This document shows, piece after piece, positions 16,208 through 25,722 of a stretch of 64,000 nucleotides of DNA. Under the pieces are notes generated by a model, which ran no database searches, was not told where the DNA came from, and saw nothing but the letters and a program-made list of their open reading frames with translations. How positions within the stretch are numbered: position 1 is the stretch's first letter; the number at the start of each line of letters is the position of its first letter. The position numbers were made by a program, and so were the translations under genes. The DNA comes from an uncultured Spirochaetales bacterium (GTDB taxonomy: Bacteria; Spirochaetota; Spirochaetia; Sphaerochaetales; Sphaerochaetaceae): contig CALXXN010000004.1 in the NCBI GenBank assembly GCA_944392695.1, forward strand, positions 62,001-126,000, read 5' to 3'.

Positions 16208-17203
16208 TCACCCTCCAGCCTTGTCCACAAGTTGTCCAATGCCTTCGATGACAAGGGCCTTGACGTCATCCAGGCTGCCATCGACCTGGGCTCCAGCGGC
16301 ATAGCGGTGGCCACCTCCCCCCAGGGTGGCGGCGTAGGCACCGATATCGATGCCGCTTCCATTCTTGCTCCTCAGCCCACACTCGACGAAGCCCTCACGC
16401 TCCTTCAGGAAGACGACCACCTTGACGCCTGCCACCTGCAGCAGCTGGGCGTAGATGTCGTCGGCGGGCTTGCCATCGACCACTTCCGCCTTCCCCTGCC
16501 AGGTCATGAGGATGCGGCCTTCCTTGTAAGACTCCACCCTGTCGATGAATGAGGCGACAGCCTTGAAGTAGGCGAGGGGCCTGCCATCATGCATCTCATC
16601 GAAGACGTCATAGGGGGAGATCCCTTGGCCGACTATGGCGGCGATGCGGCGGAGTGTCTCCTCTCCATTGCGCTCATTGATGAAATGGAAGAAGCCGGTA
16701 TCCGTGGCGAAGCCCCGGTAGACGTGGTCTGCGAAGTCCCTGTCCAAGGGCAGTCCAAGGGCCTCACGCAGCACATCGATGATCATTGTCGTCGAAACCG
16801 AGGCCGGGACGATATATGTGAGTCCAGGGTCCGTGAAGGGGACTCCTGCGCTGTGATGGTCGAGGACGATCGTCTCATGGCCGAGCAGGGGCCTTATGCA
16901 TTCCCCTGGCCTGTCAGGTGTCGAGCAGTCGACAACTATGACCAGGGGGTTCTTCTCCAGGACCCCGGCAGGGCAGTTCTTCTTGAAGAGGGGTTCGAGC
17001 GCCTTGACCTCGTTCCTGGCGAAGGGACCGTCATTCAAGAGCGTGACCTTCTTGCCAAGCCTGGTGAGGATGTTGGCCGTGGCCAGCTGGGAGTGTATGC
17101 AGTCCCCATCGGGGTTGGAATGGCCTATTACGACGACATCCCCGGCCGCCTTGATGGCGTCGAGGATGCCGCTTGGGATTCCTGGATAAAGCTCACTTGC
17201 CAT
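16208..17203 (-). CDS. nrnA: DHH-family phosphoesterase NrnA (oligoribonuclease/pAp phosphatase)
   Basis: Degrades nanoRNA to mononucleotides and dephosphorylates pAp. DHH domain: [24 protein letters not shown] and VLDHHSAG. The C-terminal DHHA1 domain has [12 protein letters not shown]. 331 residues from ATG 17203 is typical. A TTG at 17230 is possible, but the family N-terminus fits the ATG. The gene overlaps the end of clpX by 11 nt and is the last gene of the operon. Confidence 0.88.
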   Translation of the reverse strand: MASELYPGIPSGILDAIKAAGDVVVIGHSNPDGDCIHSQLATANILTRLGKKVTLLNDGPFARNEVKALEPLFKKNCPAGVLEKNPLVIVVDCSTPDRPGECIRPLLGHETIVLDHHSAGVPFTDPGLTYIVPASVSTTMIIDVLREALGLPLDRDFADHVYRGFATDTGFFHFINERNGEETLRRIAAIVGQGISPYDVFDEMHDGRPLAYFKAVASFIDRVESYKEGRILMTWQGKAEVVDGKPADDIYAQLLQVAGVKVVVFLKEREGFVECGLRSKNGSGIDIGAYAATLGGGGHRYAAGAQVDGSLDDVKALVIEGIGQLVDKAGG

Positions 17204-18449
17204 AACCAAGCTTCTCTGTACGTCTCTCAATCAGTGGCTTGCCTGTACCTTTCACGCAGTCATCTGTGATCGTGACGCTCTTGATGTCGCTGTCGGATGG
17301 GACATCGTAGCTGACGCCAAGCATCAGGTTCTCGACAATTGAACGTATGCCACGGGCCCCTGTGTTCTGGTCGATCGCCTGCTGCGCGATCGCATCAATC
17401 GCCTCATCTGTGAACTTCAGTTCGACACCGTCGAGCGACATGCTGACGATGTACTGCTTCAGGATCGAGTTCTTAGGCTCTGTGATGATCCTTTTCAGAT
17501 CCTCCTTCGTCAGGTTGTTGAGGCTGACGTGGATGGGGAGGCGTCCGATGAACTCAGGAATCAGGCCGAACTTGACCAGGTCGTCTGGATGGAGTTCCTG
17601 GAAGAGCTCCTCGAAGCTCTTGTCCTCGAAAGAGCGCACATCAGCACCAAAGCCCATGGCCTGGTTGCTTACCCGCTTCTCGATGATCTTGTCCAGACCC
17701 ACGAAGGCACCACCGCAGATGAAGAGTATGTTGCGGGTGTCGATCTTCAACATCTCCTGGTTGGGATGCTTGCGTCCTCCCTGGGGAGGGACTGAGGCGA
17801 CAGTGCCCTCGATGATCTTCAGCAGGGCCTGCTGGACACCTTCACCTGAGACATCACGTGTGATTGATACGTTCTCACCCTTCTTGGAGATCTTGTCGAT
17901 CTCATCGATGAAGATGATGCCTCGTTCAGCCTTGGCGATGTCGTCATCTGCCGCTTGTATCAGCTTGAGGAGGATGTTCTCGACATCCTCACCGACATAA
18001 CCCGCCTCTGTCAGCGTCGTCGCATCCGCGATGGCGAAGGGGACGTTCAGCTTCTTGGCGAGTGTGCGTGCAAGCAAGGTCTTGCCGGTTCCTGTCGGTC
18101 CGATCAGGAGGACGTTTGACTTGTCGATCTCGATATCAGCTTCGGCGATCTTGTCAGCGTACTTGACCCTCTTGTAGTGGTTGTATACGGCGACGGAGAG
18201 CACCTTCTTCGCCGTCTCCTGACCTACGACATACTCATCAAGGTATTCCTTGATCTCACGCGGGGTAGGGATTTCTCCGATGTCATCGGCCGCTTCGGAT
18301 GAGCTGGCACTGGCCGTGCTCTTGAGGATCTCCTGGCAGGTCTTGACGCATTCGCTGCAGATGGAGACATTGCCAGGACCGTGGATCAGGCGCTCGACCT
18401 GGCTGGCGTCGCGTCCGCAGAATGAACAGGTGCGGTAGTTCCTTGCCAT
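17193..18449 (-). CDS. clpX: ClpX, ATPase subunit of the ClpXP protease
   Basis: AAA+ unfoldase that feeds substrates to ClpP. The N-terminal C4 zinc domain is CSFCGRD ... CSECVKTC. Walker A is [14 protein letters not shown], Walker B is [10 protein letters not shown], and the ClpP-binding IGF loop appears as [10 protein letters not shown]. Sensor 2 is [10 protein letters not shown]. 418 residues is normal. The ATG at 18449 shares a base with the clpP stop (TGATG), with GAGG upstream in the clpP tail, so clpP and clpX are translationally coupled. Confidence 0.97.
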   Translation of the reverse strand: MARNYRTCSFCGRDASQVERLIHGPGNVSICSECVKTCQEILKSTASASSSEAADDIGEIPTPREIKEYLDEYVVGQETAKKVLSVAVYNHYKRVKYADKIAEADIEIDKSNVLLIGPTGTGKTLLARTLAKKLNVPFAIADATTLTEAGYVGEDVENILLKLIQAADDDIAKAERGIIFIDEIDKISKKGENVSITRDVSGEGVQQALLKIIEGTVASVPPQGGRKHPNQEMLKIDTRNILFICGGAFVGLDKIIEKRVSNQAMGFGADVRSFEDKSFEELFQELHPDDLVKFGLIPEFIGRLPIHVSLNNLTKEDLKRIITEPKNSILKQYIVSMSLDGVELKFTDEAIDAIAQQAIDQNTGARGIRSIVENLMLGVSYDVPSDSDIKSVTITDDCVKGTGKPLIERRTEKLGYGK

Positions 18450-19063
18450 CACTTCTTCCTCATGATGCGGTCGACGAGGCCGAAGGCGACAGCTTCCTCG
18501 GCATCCATGTAGTGGTCGCGCTCAATCAGTGCGGCGACTTCCTCTGTGCTGCGTGAGCAGTGCTGGGCAAGCAGGCCTGTGGTCAGGTCCTTGATCCTCT
18601 GCAGCTCCCTGCTGGAGACCAGGATGTCGCTTGCCTGGCCCTCGGCGCCACCTGAGGGCTGGTGGATCATCACCCTGGCATGTGGGAGGATGGAACGTTT
18701 GCCTTCGCTTCCCGCTGCGAGGATGATGGCGGCCATGGAGCAGGCCTGGCCCATGCAAATCGTGGCGACAGGGCAGCTGATGTACTGCATCGTGTCGTAA
18801 ATCGCCAGACCTGCCGTCACGGATCCGCCTGGCGAGTTGATGTAAAGGCTGATGTCCTTGCGTGGGTTCTCGCTCTCAAGGAAGACGAGCTGGGCGACCA
18901 GGAGGTCGGCCATGTCATCACGGATCTCCCCATCGAGGAAGACAATCCTGTCCTTGAGCAGGCGGGAGAAGATGTCATATGACCTCTCTCCCGCTCCTGA
19001 CTGTTCCACGACATAGGGCACCAATGTGTTGAGTCTTATGTCAGAAGACACTCTTGTGCTCAC
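18449..19063 (-). CDS. clpP: ClpP, ATP-dependent Clp protease proteolytic subunit
   Basis: Serine peptidase forming the tetradecameric chamber used with ClpX. The nucleophile Ser is in MGQACSMAA, the His in VMIHQPSGG, and the Asp in the later [10 protein letters not shown] helix region. 204 residues is normal. The frame begins at GTG 19063, which overlaps the tig stop. Its SD AAGGAG is only 1-2 nt away, so GTG at codon 5 (SD spacer about 10 nt) is a credible alternative start that loses only four residues. Confidence 0.97.
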   Translation of the reverse strand: MSTRVSSDIRLNTLVPYVVEQSGAGERSYDIFSRLLKDRIVFLDGEIRDDMADLLVAQLVFLESENPRKDISLYINSPGGSVTAGLAIYDTMQYISCPVATICMGQACSMAAIILAAGSEGKRSILPHARVMIHQPSGGAEGQASDILVSSRELQRIKDLTTGLLAQHCSRSTEEVAALIERDHYMDAEEAVAFGLVDRIMRKK

Positions 19064-20472
19064 TCCTTGTCAGAGCCATCGGCAGCTTCAGCTGCTTCCT
19101 CCCCGGTCGCGCCGTCAAGCTTGGACATCTTGTCGTAGTAAGCCTCTGTGTAGGCCTCCATGCCCAGCTTGCTGCCAGTGGCCTTGAATGTGTTGTTGTC
19201 GAGGATGTAGCGGGGGACCTTCGAGAATTCGAGCTGGTCCTTGACGAGCTCCTCGACACGCTTCTTCGTATCCTCGTCCATCTGGTCGTTGACCTGCTTC
19301 TCAAGCTCTGCCTTCAGCTCGTCCTCCGGGACGGTGATGACACCGCTCTTCTGGATGGCCTCAAGGATGACCTGCTGCTCGATATTGGCCTTCGCCCTGT
19401 CCTGGACCATGGCCATGATGTACTGGGCCATCGGATCTCCGTTCTTGATCAGGCGGTCGATCTCGTCAGCACTCCGTCCGACCTGGCGGAGGTAGTCGCG
19501 TGTCTCGTTCTCGACTGCGAAGCGGACGAGTGAGGCAGGCAGCTCGTACTTTGACGTCTTGCGGATCTGGTTGTAGGCCATCATGAAGGCTTCGTTGTCC
19601 CTCATGTCCTTCATCTGCTTCTCAAGGTCTTCCCTGATATGCTTCTTCAGGTCATCGACGGTCTTGTACTCTTCCTTGATGTCCTGGGCGAACTCGTCAT
19701 CGACCTCTGGAAGCACGCGCTCCTTCAATGCTGTGAGCTTGACGTGGATCTTGACAGTGCGGCCACGGAGGGCGTCATTGGTCTCGTCATCACCATAGGT
19801 CTTCTCGACATCCTTCTCCTGGCCTGCTTCCATGCCGACAACCTCGTCGTCGATCTTGTAGTAGTTGTAAGAGGAGCCGAGGGTGAAGGTGAAGTCCTCC
19901 CTCTTGGTGTCTTCAACGACCTTGCCGTCATCCCCGACCTCTGCGAAGTCAAGGGTGGCGATGTCACCAAGGGCGGCGGCGCCCTCCTTTGTCATGACGG
20001 TTGAGTTCTGCTCCCTCAGCTTTTCAATCTCAGCATCGACATCGGCATCGCTGACAGCTGCGTCGAGGACCTCGAATTCCATTCCCGTGACGGGGCCGAG
20101 CTCGACAGAGGGGAAGACATCATAAACAACTGTGAACTCGATGTCCTTGCCATGCTCGAATTTCAGCTCATCCTCGTTCTGCAGTACAGGTGTTGAGAAG
20201 CTCAGGGGCTGCTTGTCCTTGTCAAGTCCTTCAATGGTCTCACCAACGGTCTTCTCCATCACATCGTAGGAGACCTCGCTGAGTATAGCCTCGCCCAGCT
20301 GGCGCTCAACGACAGGGAGTGGGGCCTTGCCCTTGCGGAAGCCCTTGAGTGTGAGCTCCTTCGCATACTTGGCGAGCCTGGCAGCGTACTCTGCCTGGAC
20401 GACATCAGCCTTGACCGTCATGGTCAGTGCCATCTGGGATCCTTCCCTAGCTTCAAGTTTGAAGTCTGCCAT
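19060..20472 (-). CDS. tig: Trigger factor, ribosome-associated chaperone
   Basis: Binds near the ribosomal exit tunnel and shields nascent chains. The ribosome-docking signature is [19 protein letters not shown] (about residues 42-60). The central FKBP-like domain (about residues 160-245) and a long helical C-terminal arm follow. 470 residues is slightly longer than average, with an acidic Ala/Glu-rich tail. The order tig-clpP-clpX is the classic proteostasis operon. Promoter at 20519-20546. Confidence 0.95.
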   Translation of the reverse strand: MADFKLEAREGSQMALTMTVKADVVQAEYAARLAKYAKELTLKGFRKGKAPLPVVERQLGEAILSEVSYDVMEKTVGETIEGLDKDKQPLSFSTPVLQNEDELKFEHGKDIEFTVVYDVFPSVELGPVTGMEFEVLDAAVSDADVDAEIEKLREQNSTVMTKEGAAALGDIATLDFAEVGDDGKVVEDTKREDFTFTLGSSYNYYKIDDEVVGMEAGQEKDVEKTYGDDETNDALRGRTVKIHVKLTALKERVLPEVDDEFAQDIKEEYKTVDDLKKHIREDLEKQMKDMRDNEAFMMAYNQIRKTSKYELPASLVRFAVENETRDYLRQVGRSADEIDRLIKNGDPMAQYIMAMVQDRAKANIEQQVILEAIQKSGVITVPEDELKAELEKQVNDQMDEDTKKRVEELVKDQLEFSKVPRYILDNNTFKATGSKLGMEAYTEAYYDKMSKLDGATGEEAAEAADGSDKE

Positions 20473-20518
20473 AATATTCCATCCTATAAGTATTCTTTCT
20501 GTTGGGACAGCTTATTGA

Positions 20519-20546
20519 ATATAACAGATCAGCGCCCCTTTGTCAC
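20519..20546 (-). promoter_or_regulatory. Promoter of the tig-clpP-clpX-nrnA operon
   Basis: Minus strand GTGACA (20541-20546), a 16-bp spacer and TTATAT (20519-20524) preceded by TG. The -35 overlaps the final codons of ddc. The leader would be about 40 nt with AGGATGG before the tig ATG. Confidence 0.55.
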
Positions 20547-21989
20547 GAGGTCGCCTTCAGCCTTGACAAGAGCCACCAGCCTGTCCAGCCCGGCCTCATC
20601 GAGGGCAGGGTTCAGCAGTGTCGCCTTGAGCATGACACGTCCATCCATGACAGTCTGTCCAAGCACCGTCCCCTTGGCCAGCAGGCGGCGCCTGACAGCC
20701 TTGTTGACCTCGTCTCCCGCCTTGAGCGCGAAGACGACCGAACTCAGCGTGGGCTTCACCGGGCAGATGAAGGAGTCGTCAGCGGAGAGCACGGCATAGA
20801 GGTGTCCTGCGTTGCTGATTACATGGTCGATGATCCTGGCATAGCCATCACGTCCCCGGGTCAGGAATGACAAGAGGACCTTTATGGCATCCGCCCTGCG
20901 GGTCGTCTGCATGCTCTTGCCTACGAGGTTGACGTAGCCGTCCTCCTCATCCTCCTCCCTGTTCAGGTAGTCGGCATGGAGTTCGAAGCACCCGAGCAAG
21001 GAGGCGTCCTTGACAAGTATCGCAGAGCAGCTGATTGGCAGCAGGAACATCTTGTGGAAGTCGACTGTGATCGAGTCTGCAAGCGAGAGGTCTCCGATCC
21101 TGTCTCGGTAGGCCCTGCTCATGATGGCTCCAGAGCCATAGGCCGCATCCGCGTGGAGGTGGCAGCCGTATTCATCGGCAAGGTCCCTCAAGGCTGCGAT
21201 GTCATCGACAGAGCCGAAGTCCGTCGTGCCGACCGTCGCGACAATGCAGAAGGGCAGGAGTCCTGCCTGCCTGTCGGCTTCCAGCTGCTGGCGGGCACGG
21301 CCGATGTCGATCCTTGCCTGGCTGTCGACGGGCAGCTTCACGACCGCATCATAGCCAAGGCCGAGCATGTGGCAGCTCTTCTCCATTGAGAAGTGCGAGA
21401 TCTCCGATGTGTATAAGCGGAGGCGCTTGTAACAGCCAGGATTCCCTTTCTTCTTGACATCCCAGCCCAGCTTCCTCATGCACCAGGCATCACGGGCTGC
21501 GACTATGGCTGAGAGGTTTGACTGGCTGCCACCTGAGGTGAAGACACCATCAGCCTTGGCCGGATCATAGCCGAAGAGCTCAAGGAGCTTCCTCACCACT
21601 ATGAGTTCGACCTCTGTCGCGGCAGGCGACTGGTCCCAGCTGTCCATGGAGTTGTTGTAAGTGCTGATGATCAGCTCAGCGGCCAGGGACTCTGTGAGGG
21701 CAGGTGAGTGCAGGTGTGGCATGTAGGAGGTCGACCAGGTGCGCAGCATGTGCGGCAGGACTTCCTTTGAGATGAGTGAGAGGGCCTGGTCGTAACCAAG
21801 GCCCTCATCGGGGAGCACATTGATGCCCGACATCTCCTCCCGGAGGGCGACAGGGTCGATGCCTGAGAAGGCCGATTCATCGCTGTAGGATGCCATCACG
21901 GCGCGCCAGGCGGCAGAGAGCTCCCTCTCCGCCCTTTCCCTGCTTTCCTTGCTGGCTGTGAGTACAGTTGTCTCAGCGTGCTCCACCAT
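20529..21989 (-). CDS. ddc: PLP-dependent decarboxylase, probable L-2,4-diaminobutyrate decarboxylase
   Basis: Group II PLP decarboxylase. Seen: the substrate/PLP region GVFTSGGSQSNLSAI, the PLP-stacking His region SEISHFSMEKS, HADAAYGSG (Asp to the pyridine N), and the Schiff-base Lys in ITVDFHKMFLLP. 486 residues fits. Substrate is assigned from its neighbour, a diaminobutyrate-type aminotransferase overlapping it by 17 nt; the pair corresponds to dat-ddc, which converts aspartate semialdehyde to 1,3-diaminopropane. Glutamate or aromatic substrates are possible from the enzyme alone. AAGGAGG lies 4-5 nt before the ATG. Confidence 0.82.
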   Translation of the reverse strand: MVEHAETTVLTASKESRERAERELSAAWRAVMASYSDESAFSGIDPVALREEMSGINVLPDEGLGYDQALSLISKEVLPHMLRTWSTSYMPHLHSPALTESLAAELIISTYNNSMDSWDQSPAATEVELIVVRKLLELFGYDPAKADGVFTSGGSQSNLSAIVAARDAWCMRKLGWDVKKKGNPGCYKRLRLYTSEISHFSMEKSCHMLGLGYDAVVKLPVDSQARIDIGRARQQLEADRQAGLLPFCIVATVGTTDFGSVDDIAALRDLADEYGCHLHADAAYGSGAIMSRAYRDRIGDLSLADSITVDFHKMFLLPISCSAILVKDASLLGCFELHADYLNREEDEEDGYVNLVGKSMQTTRRADAIKVLLSFLTRGRDGYARIIDHVISNAGHLYAVLSADDSFICPVKPTLSSVVFALKAGDEVNKAVRRRLLAKGTVLGQTVMDGRVMLKATLLNPALDEAGLDRLVALVKAEGDLVTKGR

Positions 21990-23406
21990 CGACCTCCTTG
22001 ACGACGGATTTGAAGATGGAGAGCATCGTGTCGATTTCCTCCCTTGTCACATTGAGCGCGCACAGGCAGCGCATGACAGAGCCATCACGTCCTCCCTTCT
22101 CCATGATCAGGTGACGTTCGAAGCAGAGGTGCTGGACAGTGGCGGCGATCTTCCCACTGGGCATCGGATGGCCCATGATGTCGACAGGGCCAGCGGGGTC
22201 GATGAACTCGATGCCAAGCATCAGGCCACGTCCGCGGACATCGCCGATGATCGAGACCTCGTCCTTCAGTTTATCAAGCTCCGCCTTGAGGTAGGCTCCC
22301 TTCTCCTGGACATCCTTGAGGAAGCCGGGCTGGCTGACACGCTCAAGCACGATGGTGCCTGCCGCCATGGCGAGCTGGTTGCCACGGAAGGTGCCAGCAT
22401 GGGCGCCTGCCTTCCACTTGTCGAGCTTCTCATCATAGATGACGATGGACAGGGGCTGGCTGCCACCAATGGCCTTGCTGACCAGGATCACATCTGGTTC
22501 GATCCCCGCCTCTTCGAAGGCGAAGAGCTGGCCACTGCGGCCCATGCCGCACTGGATCTCATCACAGATGAGTGGGATGTCGAGTTCCTTCGTCACACGG
22601 CGTACCGCCTGGAGGAAGCTTGCTGGAGCTGGGACGACACCACCTTCACCCTGGATGGGCTCGATGATGACAGCCGCAGGTCTTGTCACACCACTTTCAG
22701 GATCCTTGAGCATGCGCTCGAAGTAAGCGGCAGCGGCCTTGGCCCCGGCTTCTCCACCAAGTCCGAAGGGGCAGCGGTATGAGTAGGGATAGGGCATGAA
22801 CTGGACCCCGGGCATCAGGTTTGCCACAGGGGTCTTGGCTCCCAGGTTGCCGGTGAGTGCCATCGCCCCATGGCCCATGCCATGGTAGCCGCCGGAGAAG
22901 GCGATCACGCTGCCACGTCCAGTGGCTGTCTTGCAGAGCTTGATTGCCGCATCAGTGGCATCAGTGCCGGAGGGAGAGCAGAACTGGATCCTCATGTGGC
23001 TTCCCATTCCGAAGGGCAGGTGTGAGAGCACGCTCTGTGTGAAGCGGTCCTTGACAGGGGTCGTCAGGTCAAGCGTGTGGAGCGGGGCTCCGCTGCTGAT
23101 GAGCTCGATCATCGCCTTGTTCACTTCCGGGTCGTTGTGCCCGAGGGCCAATGTGCCGGCACCACAGAGGAAGTCAAGATACCTTCCACCTTCGACATCC
23201 TCGACCCAGCTCCCCTGGGCCTTCGCAAGGGCAAGTGGGAACTTGCGTGGATAGCTGCGGGCAGAAGACTCGAAGTCGTTCTGACGATCGATGAAGTACT
23301 GGTTTGTCAAATGCTTTCCTTCCATCTCTCTTTGTTTCCTTACATATGATGACAACATGTCAGCTCCGGGGTCCTCCAGCATGGAACCGCCGACGGCGGG
23401 AGCCAT
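21973..23406 (-). CDS. dat: Class III aminotransferase, probable diaminobutyrate-2-oxoglutarate transaminase
   Basis: PLP enzyme predicted to form L-2,4-diaminobutyrate from aspartate semialdehyde and glutamate. Motifs: FLCGAGTLALGHNDP, FSGGYHGMGHGAMALTG, IIEPIQGEGGVVPA, LICDEIQCGMGRSG and the PLP Lys in LVSKAIGGSQPLS. 477 residues. ATG 23406 has AGGAG at 6 nt and an extended -10 just upstream, but adds about 27 poorly conserved residues before MEGKHLTNQYF. A start at 23325 is the alternative. Followed by ddc. Confidence 0.83.
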   Translation of the reverse strand: MAPAVGGSMLEDPGADMLSSYVRKQREMEGKHLTNQYFIDRQNDFESSARSYPRKFPLALAKAQGSWVEDVEGGRYLDFLCGAGTLALGHNDPEVNKAMIELISSGAPLHTLDLTTPVKDRFTQSVLSHLPFGMGSHMRIQFCSPSGTDATDAAIKLCKTATGRGSVIAFSGGYHGMGHGAMALTGNLGAKTPVANLMPGVQFMPYPYSYRCPFGLGGEAGAKAAAAYFERMLKDPESGVTRPAAVIIEPIQGEGGVVPAPASFLQAVRRVTKELDIPLICDEIQCGMGRSGQLFAFEEAGIEPDVILVSKAIGGSQPLSIVIYDEKLDKWKAGAHAGTFRGNQLAMAAGTIVLERVSQPGFLKDVQEKGAYLKAELDKLKDEVSIIGDVRGRGLMLGIEFIDPAGPVDIMGHPMPSGKIAATVQHLCFERHLIMEKGGRDGSVMRCLCALNVTREEIDTMLSIFKSVVKEVDGGAR

Positions 23407-23427
23407 GCCCGGCTCCTGAGCGGCCCT

Positions 23428-23436
23428 ATATTAACA
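23428..23436 (-). promoter_or_regulatory. Extended -10 promoter of dat-ddc
   Basis: TGTTAATAT on the minus strand. The expected start at about 23421 gives a leader of roughly 15 nt that consists mainly of the AGGAG SD for the ATG at 23406. Confidence 0.5.
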
Positions 23437-23556
23437 GTGATTGGCAAGCAATGCCATAGAAAAGCCATTATTTCCTTGTTTTTGTGCATCTTCTTGCCTT
23501 GAATGGAGATCTCCTGCGCCATTCTGTCATTTCCCATTGCTGTGTCAAAAATGGTC

Positions 23557-23602
23557 TTGATGGATAGGGCGGTCATCCTGTATTAGTTAGCCAACGCTAA
23601 CT
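23557..23602 (+). promoter_or_regulatory. Promoter overlapped by an 18-bp perfect palindromic operator
   Basis: TTGATG (23557-23562), an 18-bp spacer and TATTAG (23581-23586). AGTTAGC-CAAC-GCTAACT (23585-23602) overlaps the -10 and the start site. A metal-responsive DtxR/MntR-like or Fur-type repressor would fit the downstream flavodoxin (inference). ATG of the first gene is at 23686. Confidence 0.6.
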
Positions 23603-23685
23603 CACTGGATGGCCAGACACTCCTTCATCTCAGACCATCGCATGCCATCCAGGGGTGGGCGGGAAACGAGGATAGGAGGTTGGCA

Positions 23686-24225
23686 ATGACACCCGAACGC
23701 CTGGTCGTGACACATGCGGCGCCGACACTCGCAGGAGTGAAATGCGCCTCGCTGATCTGCCTGAAGGGCATCGCATTCTCCCTGGACGAAGTCAAGTCGC
23801 GTCTCAGGCTGAAGGGTGTCGGCTTCCGCTCCTACAAGACTGCCACAGGCTGCCCACTGCTCCTGGCTTACAGGCCATGGCCTCTCAAGACGGCCTTGGA
23901 GGAAGAGGTCGCACGGACTCATCTTGAGCCTCTAGGCTACAAGGTGGACGACCTCTCCCAATGCCTGGACCGGTTGGGTTCGAGACTTCTTGACGGGCCT
24001 TCCTTCCCACATGAGGTCGGTTTCTTCCTTGGCTATCCATGCAAGGACGTCGCCGCGTTCATGGCAACGGGAGGGCAGGGCTTTGTCGAGAGCGGCATGT
24101 GGAAGATTTACCATGATGTGGATGAGGGCAGGGCCTTGTGCCAGTCGTACAGGGAGTGCACGAAGCGCTACCTCGACGCCCTCTCGCTTGGATGCGCCCT
24201 GGAGGAGCTTTGCCAGAGCGCCTGA
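23686..24225 (+). CDS. DUF3793 family protein
   Basis: 179 residues. The diagnostic DUF3793 blocks are FPHEVGFFLGYPCKDVAAFM (central) and the C-terminal WKIYHDVDEGRALCQSYREC, followed by KRYLDALSLGCAL. Several Cys suggest metal or redox contact, but the biochemical role of the family is unknown. It is commonly found beside flavodoxin genes and iron-uptake genes, and here a flavodoxin follows 12 nt after its stop. ATG 23686 is chosen for the AGGAGG 6 nt upstream. The operator at 23585-23602 probably controls both genes. Confidence 0.75.
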   Translation: MTPERLVVTHAAPTLAGVKCASLICLKGIAFSLDEVKSRLRLKGVGFRSYKTATGCPLLLAYRPWPLKTALEEEVARTHLEPLGYKVDDLSQCLDRLGSRLLDGPSFPHEVGFFLGYPCKDVAAFMATGGQGFVESGMWKIYHDVDEGRALCQSYRECTKRYLDALSLGCALEELCQSA

Positions 24226-24237
24226 CACGGAGGAGAC

Positions 24238-24660
24238 ATGAAGAAGGTCGCATTGGTCTTCATCTCATTGACAGGCAACACAGAGGCCATGGCTGACGTG
24301 CTTGCCGCTGCACTCAAGGACAAGGTCGACTTGGATGTATATGACATCCAGGCCACGCCTTTCACCGACCCCTCATCCTATGATGGACTCGTCTTCGGCT
24401 GCCCAGCCATGGGGGATGAAGTCCTGGAGGAGGATTCTTTCGAGCCGATGTTCAGCTCAATCGAGACTTCCCTCGCCGGCAAGGATGTCGCGCTTTTCGG
24501 CTCCTATGGCTGGGGTGATGGACAGTGGATGAGGGATTGGCAGGACAGGGTCGAGGCCGCAGGTGGCAGGCTTGTCGCTGATCCTGTCATCGCACAGGGC
24601 GCTCCTGATGACGATGCCACAGCCCAGCTCGAGGCCCTTGCCACTGCCGTCGCCTCCTGA
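24238..24660 (+). CDS. Flavodoxin
   Basis: 140-residue FMN electron carrier that typically substitutes for ferredoxin when iron is short. The phosphate-binding loop is SLTGNTEAMA at residues 9-18. The FMN-flanking loops are FGCPAMGDEVLEED and LFGSYGWGDGQWM. The SD GGAGGAG is 4-5 nt upstream. Cotranscribed with the DUF3793 gene from an operator-containing promoter, and closed by the terminator at 24681-24735. Confidence 0.92.
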   Translation: MKKVALVFISLTGNTEAMADVLAAALKDKVDLDVYDIQATPFTDPSSYDGLVFGCPAMGDEVLEEDSFEPMFSSIETSLAGKDVALFGSYGWGDGQWMRDWQDRVEAAGGRLVADPVIAQGAPDDDATAQLEALATAVAS

Positions 24661-24680
24661 TGACAGAGACCTCTTTTTTT

Positions 24681-24735
24681 GAAGACCGGGCCGCCCATCC
24701 TTCTGCCCGGTCTTCCTTCTTTTGTCTTTTCCTAC
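24681..24735 (+). terminator. Intrinsic terminator after flavodoxin
   Basis: Perfect 11-bp stem GAAGACCGGGC (24681-24691) and GCCCGGTCTTC (24705-24715), followed by a T-rich stretch (CTTCTTTTGTCTTTT). Confidence 0.85.
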
Positions 24736-24750
24736 TATATTTCCCTTGCC

Positions 24751-24834
24751 GCCCGGATGGCGGAATTGGTAGACGCAAGGGACTTAAAATCCCTCAGACG
24801 TGAGTCTATACGGGTTCGAAACCCGTTCCGGGCA
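24751..24834 (+). tRNA. tRNA-Leu (UAA)
   Basis: Acceptor GCCCGGA pairs with TCCGGGC and the discriminator is A. The D-arm contains GGTAGACGC, the anticodon loop CTTAAAA gives UAA, there is a long class II variable arm, and the T-loop is GGGTTCGAAACCC. CCA is not encoded. Confidence 0.95.
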
Positions 24835-25184
24835 TAGTTTGGGGTTTTCGACTCTTCCTGGATTGGAGATTCTCCCTGTTTGCAACCCAAAGCTGCAACC
24901 GGATGCTTTGTAAGCCTCCTTGGTGAAGGCAGCTACGGTTTGTGAAGTTTCCTCCCTATTGGAACCTGGATTGGAAAGCTTGATAGCCGCCAGTCCAGCC
25001 AGCAAATCAAATCCTCAACCCGCGGCCTATGACCCAACCTATGACGATGTGCCGTCAATACTACAGCAGCATGCGAGAGGCCAGCGAGAAGACGGGCATA
25101 TCGTGTCAGAGTTGGATATGCTCCTCGGACAAGGCCGCCTGTTCATTTCGATGATGCATTCTGACCGGAGGATGATGACTGATA
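24835..25184. other. Non-coding stretch downstream of tRNA-Leu
   Basis: About 350 bp without a convincing gene. It contains two direct copies of CCTGGATTGGA (24857-24867 and 24965-24975). Short open frames on both strands have no SD and no recognisable motif. Together with the orphan antitoxin that follows, it looks like a decayed accessory insertion beside a tRNA, but no duplicated tRNA 3' end was found. Confidence 0.4.
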
Positions 25185-25487
25185 TCAGCCCCAGTTGTAT
25201 ACAGGCAGGGATTCCGTCTCCTTGAGGAAGAGGTCGCTGTTGTTCCTGAACTCGTACCCGGCTTGCATGTTGATGAAGAAGTCCGGGCTTGTGCTGAAGT
25301 ACCTGGCCAGCCGCCAGCATGTGTCATTGCCCAGGTTGTTACGACTCGCAAGGAACTTGCCAATGGCCGCAGGGCTTATCCCAAGGTCGTTTGCAAGCTT
25401 GTACTTCGTGAGGCCGAGTGGCTCCATCCACTCCTCCTTGATGTAGTCTGCGAACGAGCCAAGTTCGATCTTGTAGGTATCATTCAT
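25185..25487 (-). CDS. HigA/VapI-type antitoxin-like XRE protein without visible toxin
   Basis: 100 residues. The XRE helix-turn-helix reads WMEPLGLTKYKLANDLGISPAAIGKFL, followed by the HigA hallmark DTCWRLARYFSTSPDFFINMQAGYEF. HigA proteins bind their own operator and neutralise the HigB RNase. No HigB-like frame is present on either side, so this is an orphan regulator or a remnant of a toxin-antitoxin pair. GAGGAACAAGAC precedes the ATG. A plausible promoter (TTCACA, 17 bp, TAATAC) lies about 25 nt further upstream. Confidence 0.8.
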   Translation of the reverse strand: MNDTYKIELGSFADYIKEEWMEPLGLTKYKLANDLGISPAAIGKFLASRNNLGNDTCWRLARYFSTSPDFFINMQAGYEFRNNSDLFLKETESLPVYNWG

Positions 25488-25722
25488 GTCTTGTTCCTCA
25501 TCGGCGTAACATTCAGAGTATTAAACCTGTGGTTGTCCAATGTGAATCCTTTGCTTGTCCTTTTCATTCTTTGTCTTGTATCTTGTCTCTTGCCACGTGT
25601 TTTCATTGCTGTACGTGGTAGGGCACAGAACTGGTAAGGACGTTTGAATCCCATCGGTCGTAAGACTAGGCGGATCCGGCACCAATCCTGCCTATGCCCA
25701 ACATCAAATACCTGGAGGGGTG

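Noticed and set aside
23340-23576. Minus-strand frame of 78 codons upstream of dat
   Set aside because: It overlaps the dat promoter and N-terminus out of frame, and has no recognisable motif.
24751-25722. Integrated element using the tRNA-Leu 3' end as attB
   Set aside because: No repeated copy of the tRNA 3' end and no integrase was found downstream.
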